The notes beneath the pieces were generated by a model. It ran no database searches, was not told where the DNA came from, and saw only the letters and a program-made list of their open reading frames with translations. The translations under genes were made by a program, and so were the position numbers. A stretch of 64,000 bases of DNA from Phormidium tenue FACHB-886 (GTDB taxonomy: Bacteria > Cyanobacteriota > Cyanobacteriia > Elainellales > Elainellaceae), in contig NZ_JACXWX010000005.1 in assembly GCF_014764505.1 (NCBI RefSeq), positions 1 to 64,000 on the forward strand, given 5' to 3'. How positions within the stretch are numbered: position 1 is the first letter of the stretch; the number at the start of each line of letters is the position of its first letter. Positions 8,937 to 17,709 of the stretch are shown piece after piece.

Positions 8937-8968
8937 GCAGAATCAACTCTGCGGTTTTTGTTTTATTT
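8933..8968 (+). terminator. attenuator terminator 1
   Basis: A 9-bp stem, AACCGCAGA (8933-8941) with TCTGCGGTT (8948-8956), loop ATCAAC, runs into TTTTTGTTTTATTT. This is a standard intrinsic terminator. It lies between two leader peptides and about 260 nt before the DAHP synthase start, not at the end of any gene. Confidence 0.8.
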
Positions 8969-9011
8969 AGGTTTTTATTCAGGCTATTCACTTATCCCAA
9001 TTGCGTTCTTT

Positions 9012-9074
9012 ATGATCTCTCACTCCGCTTGGTTTTTTAGCTTTTACTTTTGGCTCAGAATCTGCTCTGGGTGA
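9012..9074 (+). CDS. aromatic-rich leader peptide 2
   Basis: A 20-codon open frame encoding MISHSAWFFSFYFWLRICSG. Seven of residues 7-14 are aromatic (W F F S F Y F W), again with Phe, Tyr and Trp. The stop at 9072-9074 is 25 nt before a second intrinsic terminator. It is not a simple duplication of leader 1: the nucleotide sequences differ while the peptide character and the downstream terminator are shared. That argues for selection on aromatic codons rather than chance. No strong ribosome site is visible. Confidence 0.8.
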   Translation: MISHSAWFFSFYFWLRICSG

Positions 9075-9104
9075 GACGATCGCACGACCGTTCATCAACC
9101 CGGA
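9066..9104 (+). promoter_or_regulatory. candidate antiterminator 2
   Basis: TCTGGGT (9066-9072) pairs with ACCCGGA (9098-9104), seven pairs with one wobble. This sequesters the 5' arm of terminator 2. The upstream half overlaps the leader stop codon, so a ribosome finishing leader 2 would mask it. A second possible pairing, GGCTC (9052-9056) with GAGCC (9103-9107), is shorter. Confidence 0.5.
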
Positions 9105-9127
9105 GCCAACAGGTTCCGGTTTTTTTT
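9100..9127 (+). terminator. attenuator terminator 2
   Basis: CCGGAGCC (9100-9107) and GGTTCCGG (9112-9119) form an 8-bp stem (one wobble) with loop AACA, directly followed by eight T residues (9120-9127). It stands 93 nt before the DAHP synthase start and after leader peptide 2. Confidence 0.85.
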
Positions 9128-9165
9128 GGCGCGAACCGCCTGCAAAACAAACGCTACTCTAGGCA

Positions 9166-9207
9166 ATCTTTCTCTAGCAATCCTTCGATCTTTCTCTAGC
9201 AATCTTT
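9166..9207 (+). repeat. 20-nt tandem repeat before the aroF ribosome site
   Basis: ATCTTTCTCTAGCAATCCTT (9166-9185) and its 19/20-identical copy (9188-9207) are separated by CG. The second copy abuts the AAGGAG ribosome site (9208-9213). Confidence 0.6.
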
Positions 9208-9219
9208 AAGGAGACTCCC

Positions 9220-10080
9220 GTGCAAAAGGCTAAACTGGCTCTCAAAACAAATTCCGACCACAAAACGATCGTCCAACTCTCTGAGTCGGTGCAGGTCGGC
9301 GGACAAGATCTGCTGATCGTCGGCGGACCTTGCTCCGTAGAAAATTTGGCGCAAATGGAAGCAATCGCCTGCCGCTTGGCAACTGCTCCAGTACAAGCAT
9401 TACGGGGCGGCGTATTCAAGCCACGGACCTCCCCTTACGATTTCCAGGGGCTGGGGCTAGAAGGATTGCAAATCCTAGCATCTGTGCGCGATCGGTATGG
9501 ACTACCCGTGATTACAGAAGTTATGGCAATTTCTCAGATTGCCGAAGTTGCGGCACATGTTGATGTGTTGCAAGTCGGGAGCCGCAATATGCAAAATTTC
9601 GACCTACTGAAGGCACTGGGGCAAACCCAAAAGCCTATCCTTCTCAAGCGGGGTTTATCCGCCACAATCGAAGAGCTAGTCATGGCAGCCGAATACATCT
9701 TGGCGCACGGCAATCCTAACGTGATTCTCTGTGAGCGCGGCATCCGCAGCTTTGATTCTTACACGCGCAACGTTTTGGATTTGGGTGCAGTCGTGGCGCT
9801 AAAACAAATTACCCATCTGCCGATCGTGGTTGATCCTAGTCACGCGACGGGCAAGCGAGAACTGGTCGCAGATTTGGCAAGAGCTGCGATCGCCTGTGGA
9901 GCAGACGGCATTATGGTGGAATGTCACCCGCAGCCAGACCAGTCTATTTCGGATGCTCGCCAAACGATTTCACTGGAAGATATGGTGGACCTAGTTCGCA
10001 GCATTCAGCTGATTGCAGCAGCAGTCGGCAGAACTCTTCCTTCAGGAGCCGGGAGTCTACCCCGGCTTTCACTTGTTTAA
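9220..10080 (+). CDS. aroF: 3-deoxy-7-phosphoheptulonate (DAHP) synthase, AroF type Ib
   Basis: A 286-residue class Ib DAHP synthase condensing phosphoenolpyruvate and erythrose 4-phosphate, the committing step of the shikimate pathway. Seen: IVGGPCSVEN (metal-binding Cys), RGGVFKPRTSPYDFQG, QVGSRNMQNF, LLKRG, CERGIRSF and DPSHATGKR. Compared with Thermotoga-type enzymes of about 340 residues, it lacks the N-terminal ferredoxin-like regulatory domain: only about 30 residues precede the GGPCS block. Start is GTG with AAGGAG 6 nt upstream. It is preceded by two leader-peptide/terminator units, implying transcriptional control by aromatic amino acid supply. Confidence 0.93.
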   Translation: MQKAKLALKTNSDHKTIVQLSESVQVGGQDLLIVGGPCSVENLAQMEAIACRLATAPVQALRGGVFKPRTSPYDFQGLGLEGLQILASVRDRYGLPVITEVMAISQIAEVAAHVDVLQVGSRNMQNFDLLKALGQTQKPILLKRGLSATIEELVMAAEYILAHGNPNVILCERGIRSFDSYTRNVLDLGAVVALKQITHLPIVVDPSHATGKRELVADLARAAIACGADGIMVECHPQPDQSISDARQTISLEDMVDLVRSIQLIAAAVGRTLPSGAGSLPRLSLV

Positions 10081-10156
10081 AGGAAGAGCGATCGCCGTAA
10101 GCAAGGAGAAAAGTATTGTTTAGGGCTTGCGCAAGCAACCATTACCAAAGCAAAAC

Positions 10157-11299
10157 TTAAGATCTTACTTGGACTGGCATCACCAAGTAAGTCATCTTCA
10201 TCCCACCTAATGGAGTCACGATCGACGGACTTGTCGCCGTATTAAACTGCATTTGCACATCTGTTGTATTGAATGCCTTCAGCCCTTCCAACAGATATTT
10301 CACATTAAAGGCGATCTCCAGATCCTCTCCGGAGATTTGCGCCGGAATTGCCTCACGCCCATTGCCCACATCCTGTGCGTCTACAGATAGCACCAGCTCT
10401 TGCTTTACGCTGTCCAACGTCAGCTTGACGATGCTATTGCGCTGATCGGCAATTACCGCGATCCGCTCTAGCGCACTGCTGAAGATACGGCGATCGAGCG
10501 TCATCTGGCGGGAGAATTGGCGCGGGATGAGCTGGCGATAGTTAGGATATTGTCCTTCTAGAAGACGGCTGGTCAAGCGCTGATTCGCCCATTCAAAAAT
10601 TAACTGCCCCTGATCAAAGCGCACTGCGATCTCTGCACTCGCCGGGTTAAGTTGAATCATCCGCTCCAGTTCCCGCAGGGCTTTAGCAGGTACAGTGACA
10701 TCAAAGTTTTGTGCCTCTGCCTGAGCAGCCTCATCCACTGGATCGAGCGTCTGCACCACCGCCAACCGGTGACCATCTGTGGCAGCAAACTCCAGCCCAC
10801 CCACCTCGGCCGTAATGTGTACCCCGGTCAGCACTTGTTTTGATTCATCTGCGCTAGTGGAGAACAAAGCTCCCCGCAATCCCTCGACCAAGCCATCGAC
10901 TGAGAGATGCACAACGTTACCCTCATCAATGGTGGGGAGTTCTGGGTAGTCATCTGCACCTATTCCGCGCACCTGATAGCGCCCGGATGCTGATGCCAGA
11001 GAAACGATCGCTTCATCGCTGCTGTTGTCTAGAATCACTTCGCCATCGGGCAAGCGAGACACAATATCACCCAGCAGCTTAGCAGGTAGCGTCAGTGTCC
11101 CACCTGACTCAACCTGTGCCTCAAAGCTCGTTTGGATACCCAAGCTCAAATCAAATCCAGTCAGGCTTACCTGCTGCTTATCCACATCTGCAACCAGCAG
11201 CACATTGGCAAGCACAGGATGAGTTGGACGCGAAGGCACAACGCGACTGACGAGCGACAGGTGGGTGTTGAGTTGAGTTTGGGCGCAGATCAGTTTCAT
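10157..11299 (-). CDS. dnaN: DNA polymerase III sliding clamp, beta subunit
   Basis: A 380-residue beta clamp: three repeated clamp domains, starting MKLICAQTQLNTHLSLVSRVV and ending GMKMTYLVMPVQ, with VRGIGADDYPELP and ATDGHRLAVV as family blocks. It forms the ring that tethers polymerase to DNA. Length is normal. It is transcribed convergently with aroF, and its upstream region (11.5-11.9 kb) holds a DnaA-box cluster, as in other cyanobacteria where oriC lies next to dnaN. dnaA itself is not in this window. Confidence 0.96.
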   Translation of the reverse strand: MKLICAQTQLNTHLSLVSRVVPSRPTHPVLANVLLVADVDKQQVSLTGFDLSLGIQTSFEAQVESGGTLTLPAKLLGDIVSRLPDGEVILDNSSDEAIVSLASASGRYQVRGIGADDYPELPTIDEGNVVHLSVDGLVEGLRGALFSTSADESKQVLTGVHITAEVGGLEFAATDGHRLAVVQTLDPVDEAAQAEAQNFDVTVPAKALRELERMIQLNPASAEIAVRFDQGQLIFEWANQRLTSRLLEGQYPNYRQLIPRQFSRQMTLDRRIFSSALERIAVIADQRNSIVKLTLDSVKQELVLSVDAQDVGNGREAIPAQISGEDLEIAFNVKYLLEGLKAFNTTDVQMQFNTATSPSIVTPLGGMKMTYLVMPVQVRS

Positions 11300-11529
11300 G
11301 AGTAAGCTGCCGAGAGTGAATGAAGAAGTTGAGCGTTAGAAGCAACCGCAAGTCAGGCGATCGGACTAGCTGCTAAATATAGCGCTTAACGGCAATTGAG
11401 AGCCAATCGTATCACTCCTAATTTGTCAGGTCCAATTTACCCCTAATTTCCTTGACAAGAGCAATCTTTTCCGTCAAAAAGTTCTTATATTCAAATATCG
11501 TTTTAAAAAGATCTAGTAGTTATAGGGCC

Positions 11530-11882
11530 TGTGGAAAAAGTGGAAAAAGTTTTAGAAGGGTTGTCTCTGCTGGGTTTTACGCGGTTCTAGGCTGTGGATA
11601 ACTTTGGGAAAACTCAGGTCATTTTCCACAAGGTTTCAAACCGACGATCGCCTCTCCATTTCCTCTCAAACTTTTCCCCACTTTTTCCCCAGCGCTTTCC
11701 ACAGAAAGCGACGAGTTTTCCACAGGCTCTATTTGCTTAACAAAACTTTACGCAAACAATCGTAATACAGAATTGCTATGCAAAATACGCATAGTAGTAC
11801 CTAGGTTCGTACTAGTATGGTGTACTACTATAGTACGGAAGTTTGCGGAGTTTTGTCTAAGTAGGTAACTGCAGGTGGATAA
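11530..11882. other. oriC: probable replication origin (oriC)
   Basis: Seen: three exact TTTTCCACA or TGTGGAAAA boxes (11530-11538, 11622-11630, 11716-11724), one exact TGTGGATAA (11593-11601), and one-mismatch boxes at 11539-11547, 11672-11680, 11683-11691, 11695-11703 and 11874-11882. TTTTCCACA is the box favoured by cyanobacterial DnaA. An AT-richer stretch follows at about 11731-11787, and a 9-bp inverted repeat TAGTAGTAC/GTACTACTA (11792-11800 / 11822-11830) lies beyond it. No gene lies in 11300-12034. Location upstream of dnaN fits the known cyanobacterial arrangement. Confidence 0.85.
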
Positions 11883-11937
11883 CCGAAGAGTTGCTTTTTA
11901 TACATGTGGATGGTGTTCTCCCTAGCCTCCTAACAGG

Positions 11938-12010
11938 TTTTTGTGTAAAAGTCCGCGTAACATGGCTTTTACACAAAAAGGATCTCAAGCTAAGCGCGGA
12001 GCGTCATAAC
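11938..12010. repeat. palindromic dispersed element, copy B
   Basis: A 14-bp perfect stem (11938-11951 / 11966-11979, TTTTTGTGTAAAAG) with a 14-nt loop, followed by GATCTC and then GCGCGGAGCGTCATAAC. The right end closely matches the right end of copy E (GCGCGTAGCGTCATAAC). Confidence 0.45.
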
Positions 12011-12034
12011 AAGCGATCGGCAGAAAAATGACCA

Positions 12035-14515
12035 TTACCCATCTATCGCCTTCTGGTAAGCGGCAAAGATTCGGCGAAGATAAGCCTCCATGCTGAAAGA
12101 CTCTGCGATCTGCTGACCCGCCATCGCCATTCGGTTCCGCAGCTGCCGATCGCCCAACAGCCCTTCCATTTTGTGTTTAATATCGCTCACCTCGTAAGGA
12201 TCGACGTAGAGCGCCGCATCGCCGCAAACTTCTGGCAGGCAGGATACGTTGGAGGTGATGACAGGACAGCCAAAAGTCATCGCTTCCACCGGTGGCAAGC
12301 CAAAGCCTTCGTACAGGGAAGGAAACACTAAACAGAAGGCTCCCCGATACAGATAGCGCAGACTGTCCACTGAAACATATTCCAGTAGCTTCACTTGTTT
12401 GTTTGGGTTCTTGCTATCTGCGACGAAAGACAGCTTTGCTAGTTCATCTTCCCAGAGCCAGCCTTTTTTGCCCACAATCACCAGCGGGTAGTCGGTATCG
12501 AGGCTGGCGTAGGCATCAATCAATCGGCCGACGTTCTTCTTGGGTTCGATCGCCCCTACAAACAGCCAATACTTCTGATACTCCAGCCCGTATCCTTCCA
12601 AAACCTCAACAACTTCCCGTTTGCTGGCATCCAGCGGCTCTAGAGCAATCGGCTGATACGTTACCACAATCTTTTCTGGATCTGCTTCATCAAAATAAGT
12701 CAGCAAATCCTGCTTGGAGTTCTCAGAAACCGTGATGACGATCGCAGACTCCTTCAGAGCATCCTGCACTTTAAAGTAGAAGTTCTCTTTGTCGTCGAGC
12801 GTTGCGTAAGGCAGGCGGAGTGGAATGAGATCGTGAACGGTTGTGATCTTCTTAGCCCCACGAATTTGCATTGGTAAAGGATAAGTTGCATGCCAGAGAT
12901 CAACTCTCTCAGGAACCGTAATTTCTGTTTTAAGATTCAGCTTTTTGTATAAAACATTAGCAATGCTATAGCACTGCGGCAGGTTAAAGGATTCTGCATA
13001 CTTAAGGAACTCTTCTTTGTACTGACCGCGCTTCACCACAAAGTTGCGATCGCTCTTGCGGCGCTTTGCTCGATAGAACGGAGAAGCGGTTTTAGCTAAC
13101 CCTTTTAGTAGAAACAGGAGACTGCGGTTCTCTACCTGGTTGTCATAGAAAAACACTTCATCCAGGATGGCGTTGGTCTTGTAGCCGCTGCGGCTCAACA
13201 GCACATCCACATCAGCCCCCAGCAGCGTTAGCGCCTGCACCAAACTCAGCCCGTAAGTTTTGATGCCTGTGCCTTTAGTGAGCTGCAAATTATAGCCATC
13301 GACCAGCACCTTAACGCCTGCCAAACTCAGATCGGCTGGCACAACTAGGGGAGGTCTTTCAATGTCTTGAGGAGTGGTGGCTTCCTGCTGAGCTGAGGGG
13401 CGAACTTCAGCGGGAACTGGAAGCTGAATTGGGGGGGCATCGGCAATCACTCGGCTTTCTACAGTCAATTCGCTCAAGTTTCCCCAGGTTGATTCATCTG
13501 CACCTGTGCGGAACGATCGCACTAGCCCCGGTACACAAACCACGTAGCCACCACGCTTCACGATCGACTGGGGTGACCAACAGGTAATCCACCAGTCTTC
13601 ATCGGCTCCCTGTCCAGGTTTTCCTTTGTCGGGTTTGGGTGCGCCTAAATAGGGGGTAGGGATGGGCATAACGCCGCGCCAATAGTCCCGATGGGCGTGC
13701 AGATGTTGACCGGGCATCGATCGCTTGTACAGCACTTTGTGTCCGGCAATTTCGTCTGTGCCGAATGTAGGATGTTCTGCAGCATCGCGTCCGGCAAGCA
13801 AGGGACGGGTGAGCGGGTCTTGCACTCGCGCTAAAATTTTCAGTGTGTCAGGGTGGATGTCGACATCATCCTGGAAGTAGGAGATCCAGTGAATATCTGG
13901 GTCGGCAAGCCAGTAGTCTAAGCCGGCGTTCATGGCGTTGGGCAAGCCGCGATTCTCAGGGATGCGGAGCAGCGGTACCTGATATTTGTCGGCGATCTGC
14001 TGATTTTCTTGATAGTGTTCTGCGCTTGAGGCATCGTCCACCACCACCACCAGAATTCCCAGCGCCAAAACTTGCGGCAGCGATCGCGCTAGGCTATGCG
14101 GACGGTTGTAAGTTGTGATAACTGCGGCAGTAGAAGAGCTGGCAAGGGCAGGCGTTGCCTCAAGTTGCTCCTCAAATTGCTCTAGCAGTGCCTCTGCGTG
14201 AACTTCATCGACCGAGACAAGCCCAAGCAGCGGCGAACTGGAATAAATTACAAATACTTCATTAGCAAACGCTAGATAAAACTTTTCAATTACCTTCAGC
14301 GCTAATGGAGCTTCAATCTCGCGGGTCATGGCTTTGTGAAAAACCACAAACTGGAATTGTTCGGCAGGTAATACGTAGGAAACATTGTAATGATATGTTC
14401 CTGGAAAGTAATCGAGGAATTCGTTAGGAGCAAGGATGGCATCCAGTGGATCGGCAAACTTCTCTAGAAACGCTCGCGCCTGCATCCAAAACTCGTCATG
14501 AAGAGGAAAAGCCAT
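12035..14515 (-). CDS. bifunctional glycosyltransferase (GT2 + GT4)
   Basis: An 826-residue fusion. An N-terminal stretch (~1-125) is unassigned. A GT2 domain follows at about 125-350, with [24 protein letters not shown] and FQDDVD. A GT4 domain occupies about 395-826, with [41 protein letters not shown] and [15 protein letters not shown] (the E-x7-E motif). Such fusions add consecutive sugars to a surface glycan. The ATG at 14515 is preferred because the longer frame to 14602 overlaps the upstream gene. It is the last gene of the leftward glycan operon and lies only 20 bp after the preceding stop. Confidence 0.85.
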   Translation of the reverse strand: MAFPLHDEFWMQARAFLEKFADPLDAILAPNEFLDYFPGTYHYNVSYVLPAEQFQFVVFHKAMTREIEAPLALKVIEKFYLAFANEVFVIYSSSPLLGLVSVDEVHAEALLEQFEEQLEATPALASSSTAAVITTYNRPHSLARSLPQVLALGILVVVVDDASSAEHYQENQQIADKYQVPLLRIPENRGLPNAMNAGLDYWLADPDIHWISYFQDDVDIHPDTLKILARVQDPLTRPLLAGRDAAEHPTFGTDEIAGHKVLYKRSMPGQHLHAHRDYWRGVMPIPTPYLGAPKPDKGKPGQGADEDWWITCWSPQSIVKRGGYVVCVPGLVRSFRTGADESTWGNLSELTVESRVIADAPPIQLPVPAEVRPSAQQEATTPQDIERPPLVVPADLSLAGVKVLVDGYNLQLTKGTGIKTYGLSLVQALTLLGADVDVLLSRSGYKTNAILDEVFFYDNQVENRSLLFLLKGLAKTASPFYRAKRRKSDRNFVVKRGQYKEEFLKYAESFNLPQCYSIANVLYKKLNLKTEITVPERVDLWHATYPLPMQIRGAKKITTVHDLIPLRLPYATLDDKENFYFKVQDALKESAIVITVSENSKQDLLTYFDEADPEKIVVTYQPIALEPLDASKREVVEVLEGYGLEYQKYWLFVGAIEPKKNVGRLIDAYASLDTDYPLVIVGKKGWLWEDELAKLSFVADSKNPNKQVKLLEYVSVDSLRYLYRGAFCLVFPSLYEGFGLPPVEAMTFGCPVITSNVSCLPEVCGDAALYVDPYEVSDIKHKMEGLLGDRQLRNRMAMAGQQIAESFSMEAYLRRIFAAYQKAIDG

Positions 14516-14535
14516 AAGCAGAAGGGAAAATAGAT

Positions 14536-16416
14536 CTATTCGGGGTCGGTTGGAAGTCCGATCGTCTTTTTCATTTTGAACCATGCCGATCGCAGCTTCC
14601 AAAATTTGCTAGTTCTCATTGCTTCGATTTGAGCTTGGGCGGTTTTGACCTGCTCCTGAAGCTGGCTAGCAGTAGTCTGGGACTGGCTAAGCTGCGATCG
14701 CAGCCGTTGTGCCTGAGTATGCAGCTGGCTGTGTTCTCGATAGTTTTTTTGGATTGTCTGTAGTGTTTTTCCAGAGGTGAATTCTTGATGCCAAAAAATG
14801 AACTTTAGCCGTGAAAGTTCGCTTGACCAGTTCTGGATCTGTTTGAGCAAAAGATGATGATCTGGCGGGGAGGTTTGCAGTTCACAGGTGAGTTCGTAGC
14901 TGAAGAGAAATTTTGTGCGCTGGGCAAGCAAGAACAACAGGCAAAGATCGCCATACTCACGGAGCTGAGGATCTTGTAGCAGCGTTGCATCAAGTACCGA
15001 TCGCCTCACCACAATGCTGCTCAAAGGAATCGCCAATTCAAACGTGAGCAGCTGCTCTAGGTTAAACAGCTGAAACTGAATTGCCTCATTCTCATACAAA
15101 CAGCCAGAGTAGGCAACACCATAGTCTGGGTGCCGATCGAGCAGCGAGACTAGCCTCTGGAGATGATTGGGATGCAGGATTGCTGCTTCATCTAAAACCG
15201 CGAAATAATCGGCGCTGACAGCATTCAGCCCTGCCCAAAGGAAACTGCTTTGGGCAGAAGCAGGCGTTTGAACGAGCTGAAAATCACCTTCTAGGTCAAC
15301 TGGCTCTGAGGCAACGACGATCGGCTGATTACCCGCATGATTGCCCGCATGATTACTTGCCTGATTGCCATAAGATTGGCGAGCCACTTGTGCTTGCCTC
15401 TGCTGGAGGCTGGCGCCATCTTTGCCGGAATAGGGAAGAATCCATTGAACGGTTGAAGCTGGTTTTTCGGCGACCGACACAAATCCCTTCTGCCGCAGCA
15501 CCGTTTCATGGTGAGGCACTAGATCGAGCAGCAGCTTTTCTAAAGCGAAGTGTTCCAGAAAGATCTGATGCGCTTGGGCAGACTTGGCGAGTGCTGCCTG
15601 TGGATTTGCTTGAATCCAGTGCATCAGAGTGGAAATGCGATCGACCTGCTCAGAGGGGTTGGCATCGGGGTCGAGGTAAAGCACACTCTCACCGAACCGA
15701 TCGCGAATAAACGGATGATCGCCACAGATGGCAACCGCTCCCGATGCCACAATCTCGAAGATTCGCATGGAGGGCAGCCCATAATACCGATGCTCCGCAC
15801 GATGCAGACACAGCCCCACACCTGTCTGATTCAAGGTTTGCAAAACCGTGGTGCCGTCATAAGGCAACGCGCCACGGTAGGATTGCTTCAGGTGCGTCCA
15901 GCCGTCAGGATTGCCATAGATGGTCATGTACTCTTTGGCATCCAACCCCTCAAACAGTTCTGGAAAGCGAGAACCATCCCAGTTAGAGCCGAGATACATT
16001 AAACGGGGAGGATCGAGGTTGGGCGGCTGGTAAGGCGTTTTGGGACAGCTGGTGTAGAAGGGCGCCGTGAAGAACGTTTTGGGTGTGGTGTAAAGAATTT
16101 GATGCAGCCAGCGATCGACCGCGCCTGAAGAGGTTAAGTAGCCGTCGTAGGTCAGCACATGCTTGACGTATTGCTCGGTACCCTCGAAGAACGAAAGCGG
16201 ATTCCAGAGGCAGCCGTAGGTAGGGAAGGCTGCTAGCTTGGGGCTGTTGTTGTGTAAGGCGATCACAAAGTCAGGCTGAAAGGCGTTGACTTGAGCTGCC
16301 GTTTGAAGTTCTACCGTCTCCCAGCCAAGATTTTGAGCCGCTAAGGCAATCCGCTGCGCCAATTCTGTTTCAGCAACCAATTGACCAAAAAAGGGATTCT
16401 GCAGAGCGACTTTCAT
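14536..16416 (-). CDS. glycosyltransferase-like protein with C-terminal coiled coil
   Basis: A 626-residue protein. Residues ~1-300 resemble GT-B transferases of the CgeB/DUF3880 type: …LMYLGSNWDGSRFPELF… then YYGLPSMRIFEIVASGAVAICGD. A middle region (~330-510) resembles a degenerate GT2 domain lacking obvious DXD residues. The C-terminus (~540-626) is a Gln/Leu-rich coiled coil ending SKFWKLRSAW, a tail common in cyanobacterial glycan transferases. A short Asn/Gly repeat (NHAGNHAG), from a 12-nt duplication near 15331-15368, links the two halves. It overlaps the upstream gene by 4 bp (ATGA), indicating translational coupling. Confidence 0.7.
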   Translation of the reverse strand: MKVALQNPFFGQLVAETELAQRIALAAQNLGWETVELQTAAQVNAFQPDFVIALHNNSPKLAAFPTYGCLWNPLSFFEGTEQYVKHVLTYDGYLTSSGAVDRWLHQILYTTPKTFFTAPFYTSCPKTPYQPPNLDPPRLMYLGSNWDGSRFPELFEGLDAKEYMTIYGNPDGWTHLKQSYRGALPYDGTTVLQTLNQTGVGLCLHRAEHRYYGLPSMRIFEIVASGAVAICGDHPFIRDRFGESVLYLDPDANPSEQVDRISTLMHWIQANPQAALAKSAQAHQIFLEHFALEKLLLDLVPHHETVLRQKGFVSVAEKPASTVQWILPYSGKDGASLQQRQAQVARQSYGNQASNHAGNHAGNQPIVVASEPVDLEGDFQLVQTPASAQSSFLWAGLNAVSADYFAVLDEAAILHPNHLQRLVSLLDRHPDYGVAYSGCLYENEAIQFQLFNLEQLLTFELAIPLSSIVVRRSVLDATLLQDPQLREYGDLCLLFLLAQRTKFLFSYELTCELQTSPPDHHLLLKQIQNWSSELSRLKFIFWHQEFTSGKTLQTIQKNYREHSQLHTQAQRLRSQLSQSQTTASQLQEQVKTAQAQIEAMRTSKFWKLRSAWFKMKKTIGLPTDPE

Positions 16417-17354
16417 GATGGGGTAACTGCAAGCTGGCGCTTCACCGCTGCAAATTTGCGCTCATACTCGGCAAAGCCCCAGCGATCGAGCGGTTCTTTG
16501 TTCAGCACGTCTCGCTTATGGACAACGAAGCCCCCCCAAACAGACTGACTAAACTTGAACGCCTGCGGATTAACTTGGGGATGCACCCCAAAGAAATATT
16601 CTTCGTAGTGATCGATCATTTCTTTTTCGGGCAGAATGCGCCCCAAATAAGCTTCGTGCAGACGGGCAATTTCCGGTAGCCCGACAGTTTTCCAGCGGGC
16701 AATCGATTTTTGGTCTTCGTAGCTGCGAAACAGACCGACGAACGGTTCGATCGCTAGAAACTTAGCCCCGTACTTTAAAAAGCGCAGCCATAGCTCATAG
16801 TCCATCGCGAACTGAAAGCTATCATCCAGATAGCTACCCGCCTTCTCAAAAATACCGCGCCGCCAAAAAACGCACTCCTGCGGAATGTAATCACTCAAAT
16901 ACAAGCTTTTCTCACAAAAGGGACGAAACGGGGAACAGTAGCCAAACCGCCCAGTCTTGGTGATGCAATTGCGCTGACCGTAGATAACGTCGATCTCAGG
17001 ATGCTGATGGAACTGCTGGACGATCGTACTGATAACATCTTTGTCGGCATAGCAATCATCAGAATTGAGATATGCCAAAATCTCACCGGTACAGTGCCGA
17101 AAGCCTTTGTTAAGCGCATCGGTTTGCCCATTGTCGGGTTCAACGATCAGCGTGGCAAAATGGGGCTTGTATTTCTCTAGAACGTCTTTTGTTTTGTCGG
17201 ATGAAACCGCATCCACAAACACATATTGCAGGTTGGGATAATCTTGCCCAATCACGCTGAGAATTGTTCGTTCGACAAACTCTCCCTGGTTGTAGGAGGG
17301 AGTCACAATGCTAACTTGAGGGCTGTAGGGCACTTGCAGCTTATTCTCGTCCAT
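16413..17354 (-). CDS. family 2 glycosyltransferase
   Basis: A 313-residue GT2 enzyme with SIVTPSYNQGEFVERTI, the VDAVSSDKT nucleotide site, EPDNGQTDALNKG and the LNSDD metal site near residue 96, followed by PQECVFWRR in the acceptor region. Family knowledge: adds a sugar to a lipid-linked or surface glycan at the inner membrane face. Its start overlaps the preceding small gene by 14 bp and its stop overlaps the next gene by 4 bp, so it belongs to a translationally coupled operon. Confidence 0.88.
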   Translation of the reverse strand: MDENKLQVPYSPQVSIVTPSYNQGEFVERTILSVIGQDYPNLQYVFVDAVSSDKTKDVLEKYKPHFATLIVEPDNGQTDALNKGFRHCTGEILAYLNSDDCYADKDVISTIVQQFHQHPEIDVIYGQRNCITKTGRFGYCSPFRPFCEKSLYLSDYIPQECVFWRRGIFEKAGSYLDDSFQFAMDYELWLRFLKYGAKFLAIEPFVGLFRSYEDQKSIARWKTVGLPEIARLHEAYLGRILPEKEMIDHYEEYFFGVHPQVNPQAFKFSQSVWGGFVVHKRDVLNKEPLDRWGFAEYERKFAAVKRQLAVTPS

Positions 17355-17709
17355 TGCGGTCGTGCTTGAGGGCTTCTAGACTTTGGTGAATTTTGACGAG
17401 TTCGTTGACTAGCGTTGTGTTTAATTTAACGTCTGCTCGATCGCTCTTGATGTCGTCGATCAGCTTATACATTTTGATAAACTCTTCCCCAACCTGATTG
17501 GCGATCCGGCTTTGATAATCTAAATTGACTTTGCGTAATCGCTCGACTTCTTTTGAAAGCTTTTCGACTTCTTTTTCCAGACGATCGATTTTCGTTACGC
17601 TCTGCTCTCGCACAATCGATCGCGCCTCATCTGCTGCTTCGGCTTTGACAACTTTGTAGAGCGGATTGAGGGTGTAGTAATAAGCTTTTTTGATCAGTCC
17701 TCTAACCAT
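17341..17709 (-). CDS. small coiled-coil protein
   Basis: About 122 residues. After a basic start (VRGLIKKAYYYTLNPLYKVVK) the protein is almost entirely heptad-like (KIDRLEKEVEKLSKEVERLRKVN), ending near LEALKHDRNGRE. There is no enzymatic motif. It may tether or length-control neighbouring transferases, but that is inference from context. The ATG at 17709 overlaps the upstream stop; a TTG at 17724 is an alternative. It is embedded between the large membrane protein and a GT2 gene, overlapping both. Confidence 0.6.
   Translation of the reverse strand: MVRGLIKKAYYYTLNPLYKVVKAEAADEARSIVREQSVTKIDRLEKEVEKLSKEVERLRKVNLDYQSRIANQVGEEFIKMYKLIDDIKSDRADVKLNTTLVNELVKIHQSLEALKHDRNGRE

Noticed and set aside
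8606-9040. A 144-codon open frame across the aroF leader
   Set aside because: It is in a different frame from the two leader peptides, spans the first terminator, has no ribosome site and overlaps the end of the upstream gene. The leader peptides and hairpins explain the region better.
15331-15368. Possible mobile insertion in the 626-residue transferase
   Set aside because: The feature is a simple 12-nt in-frame duplication coding for NHAG repeats; there are no ends or target duplications.
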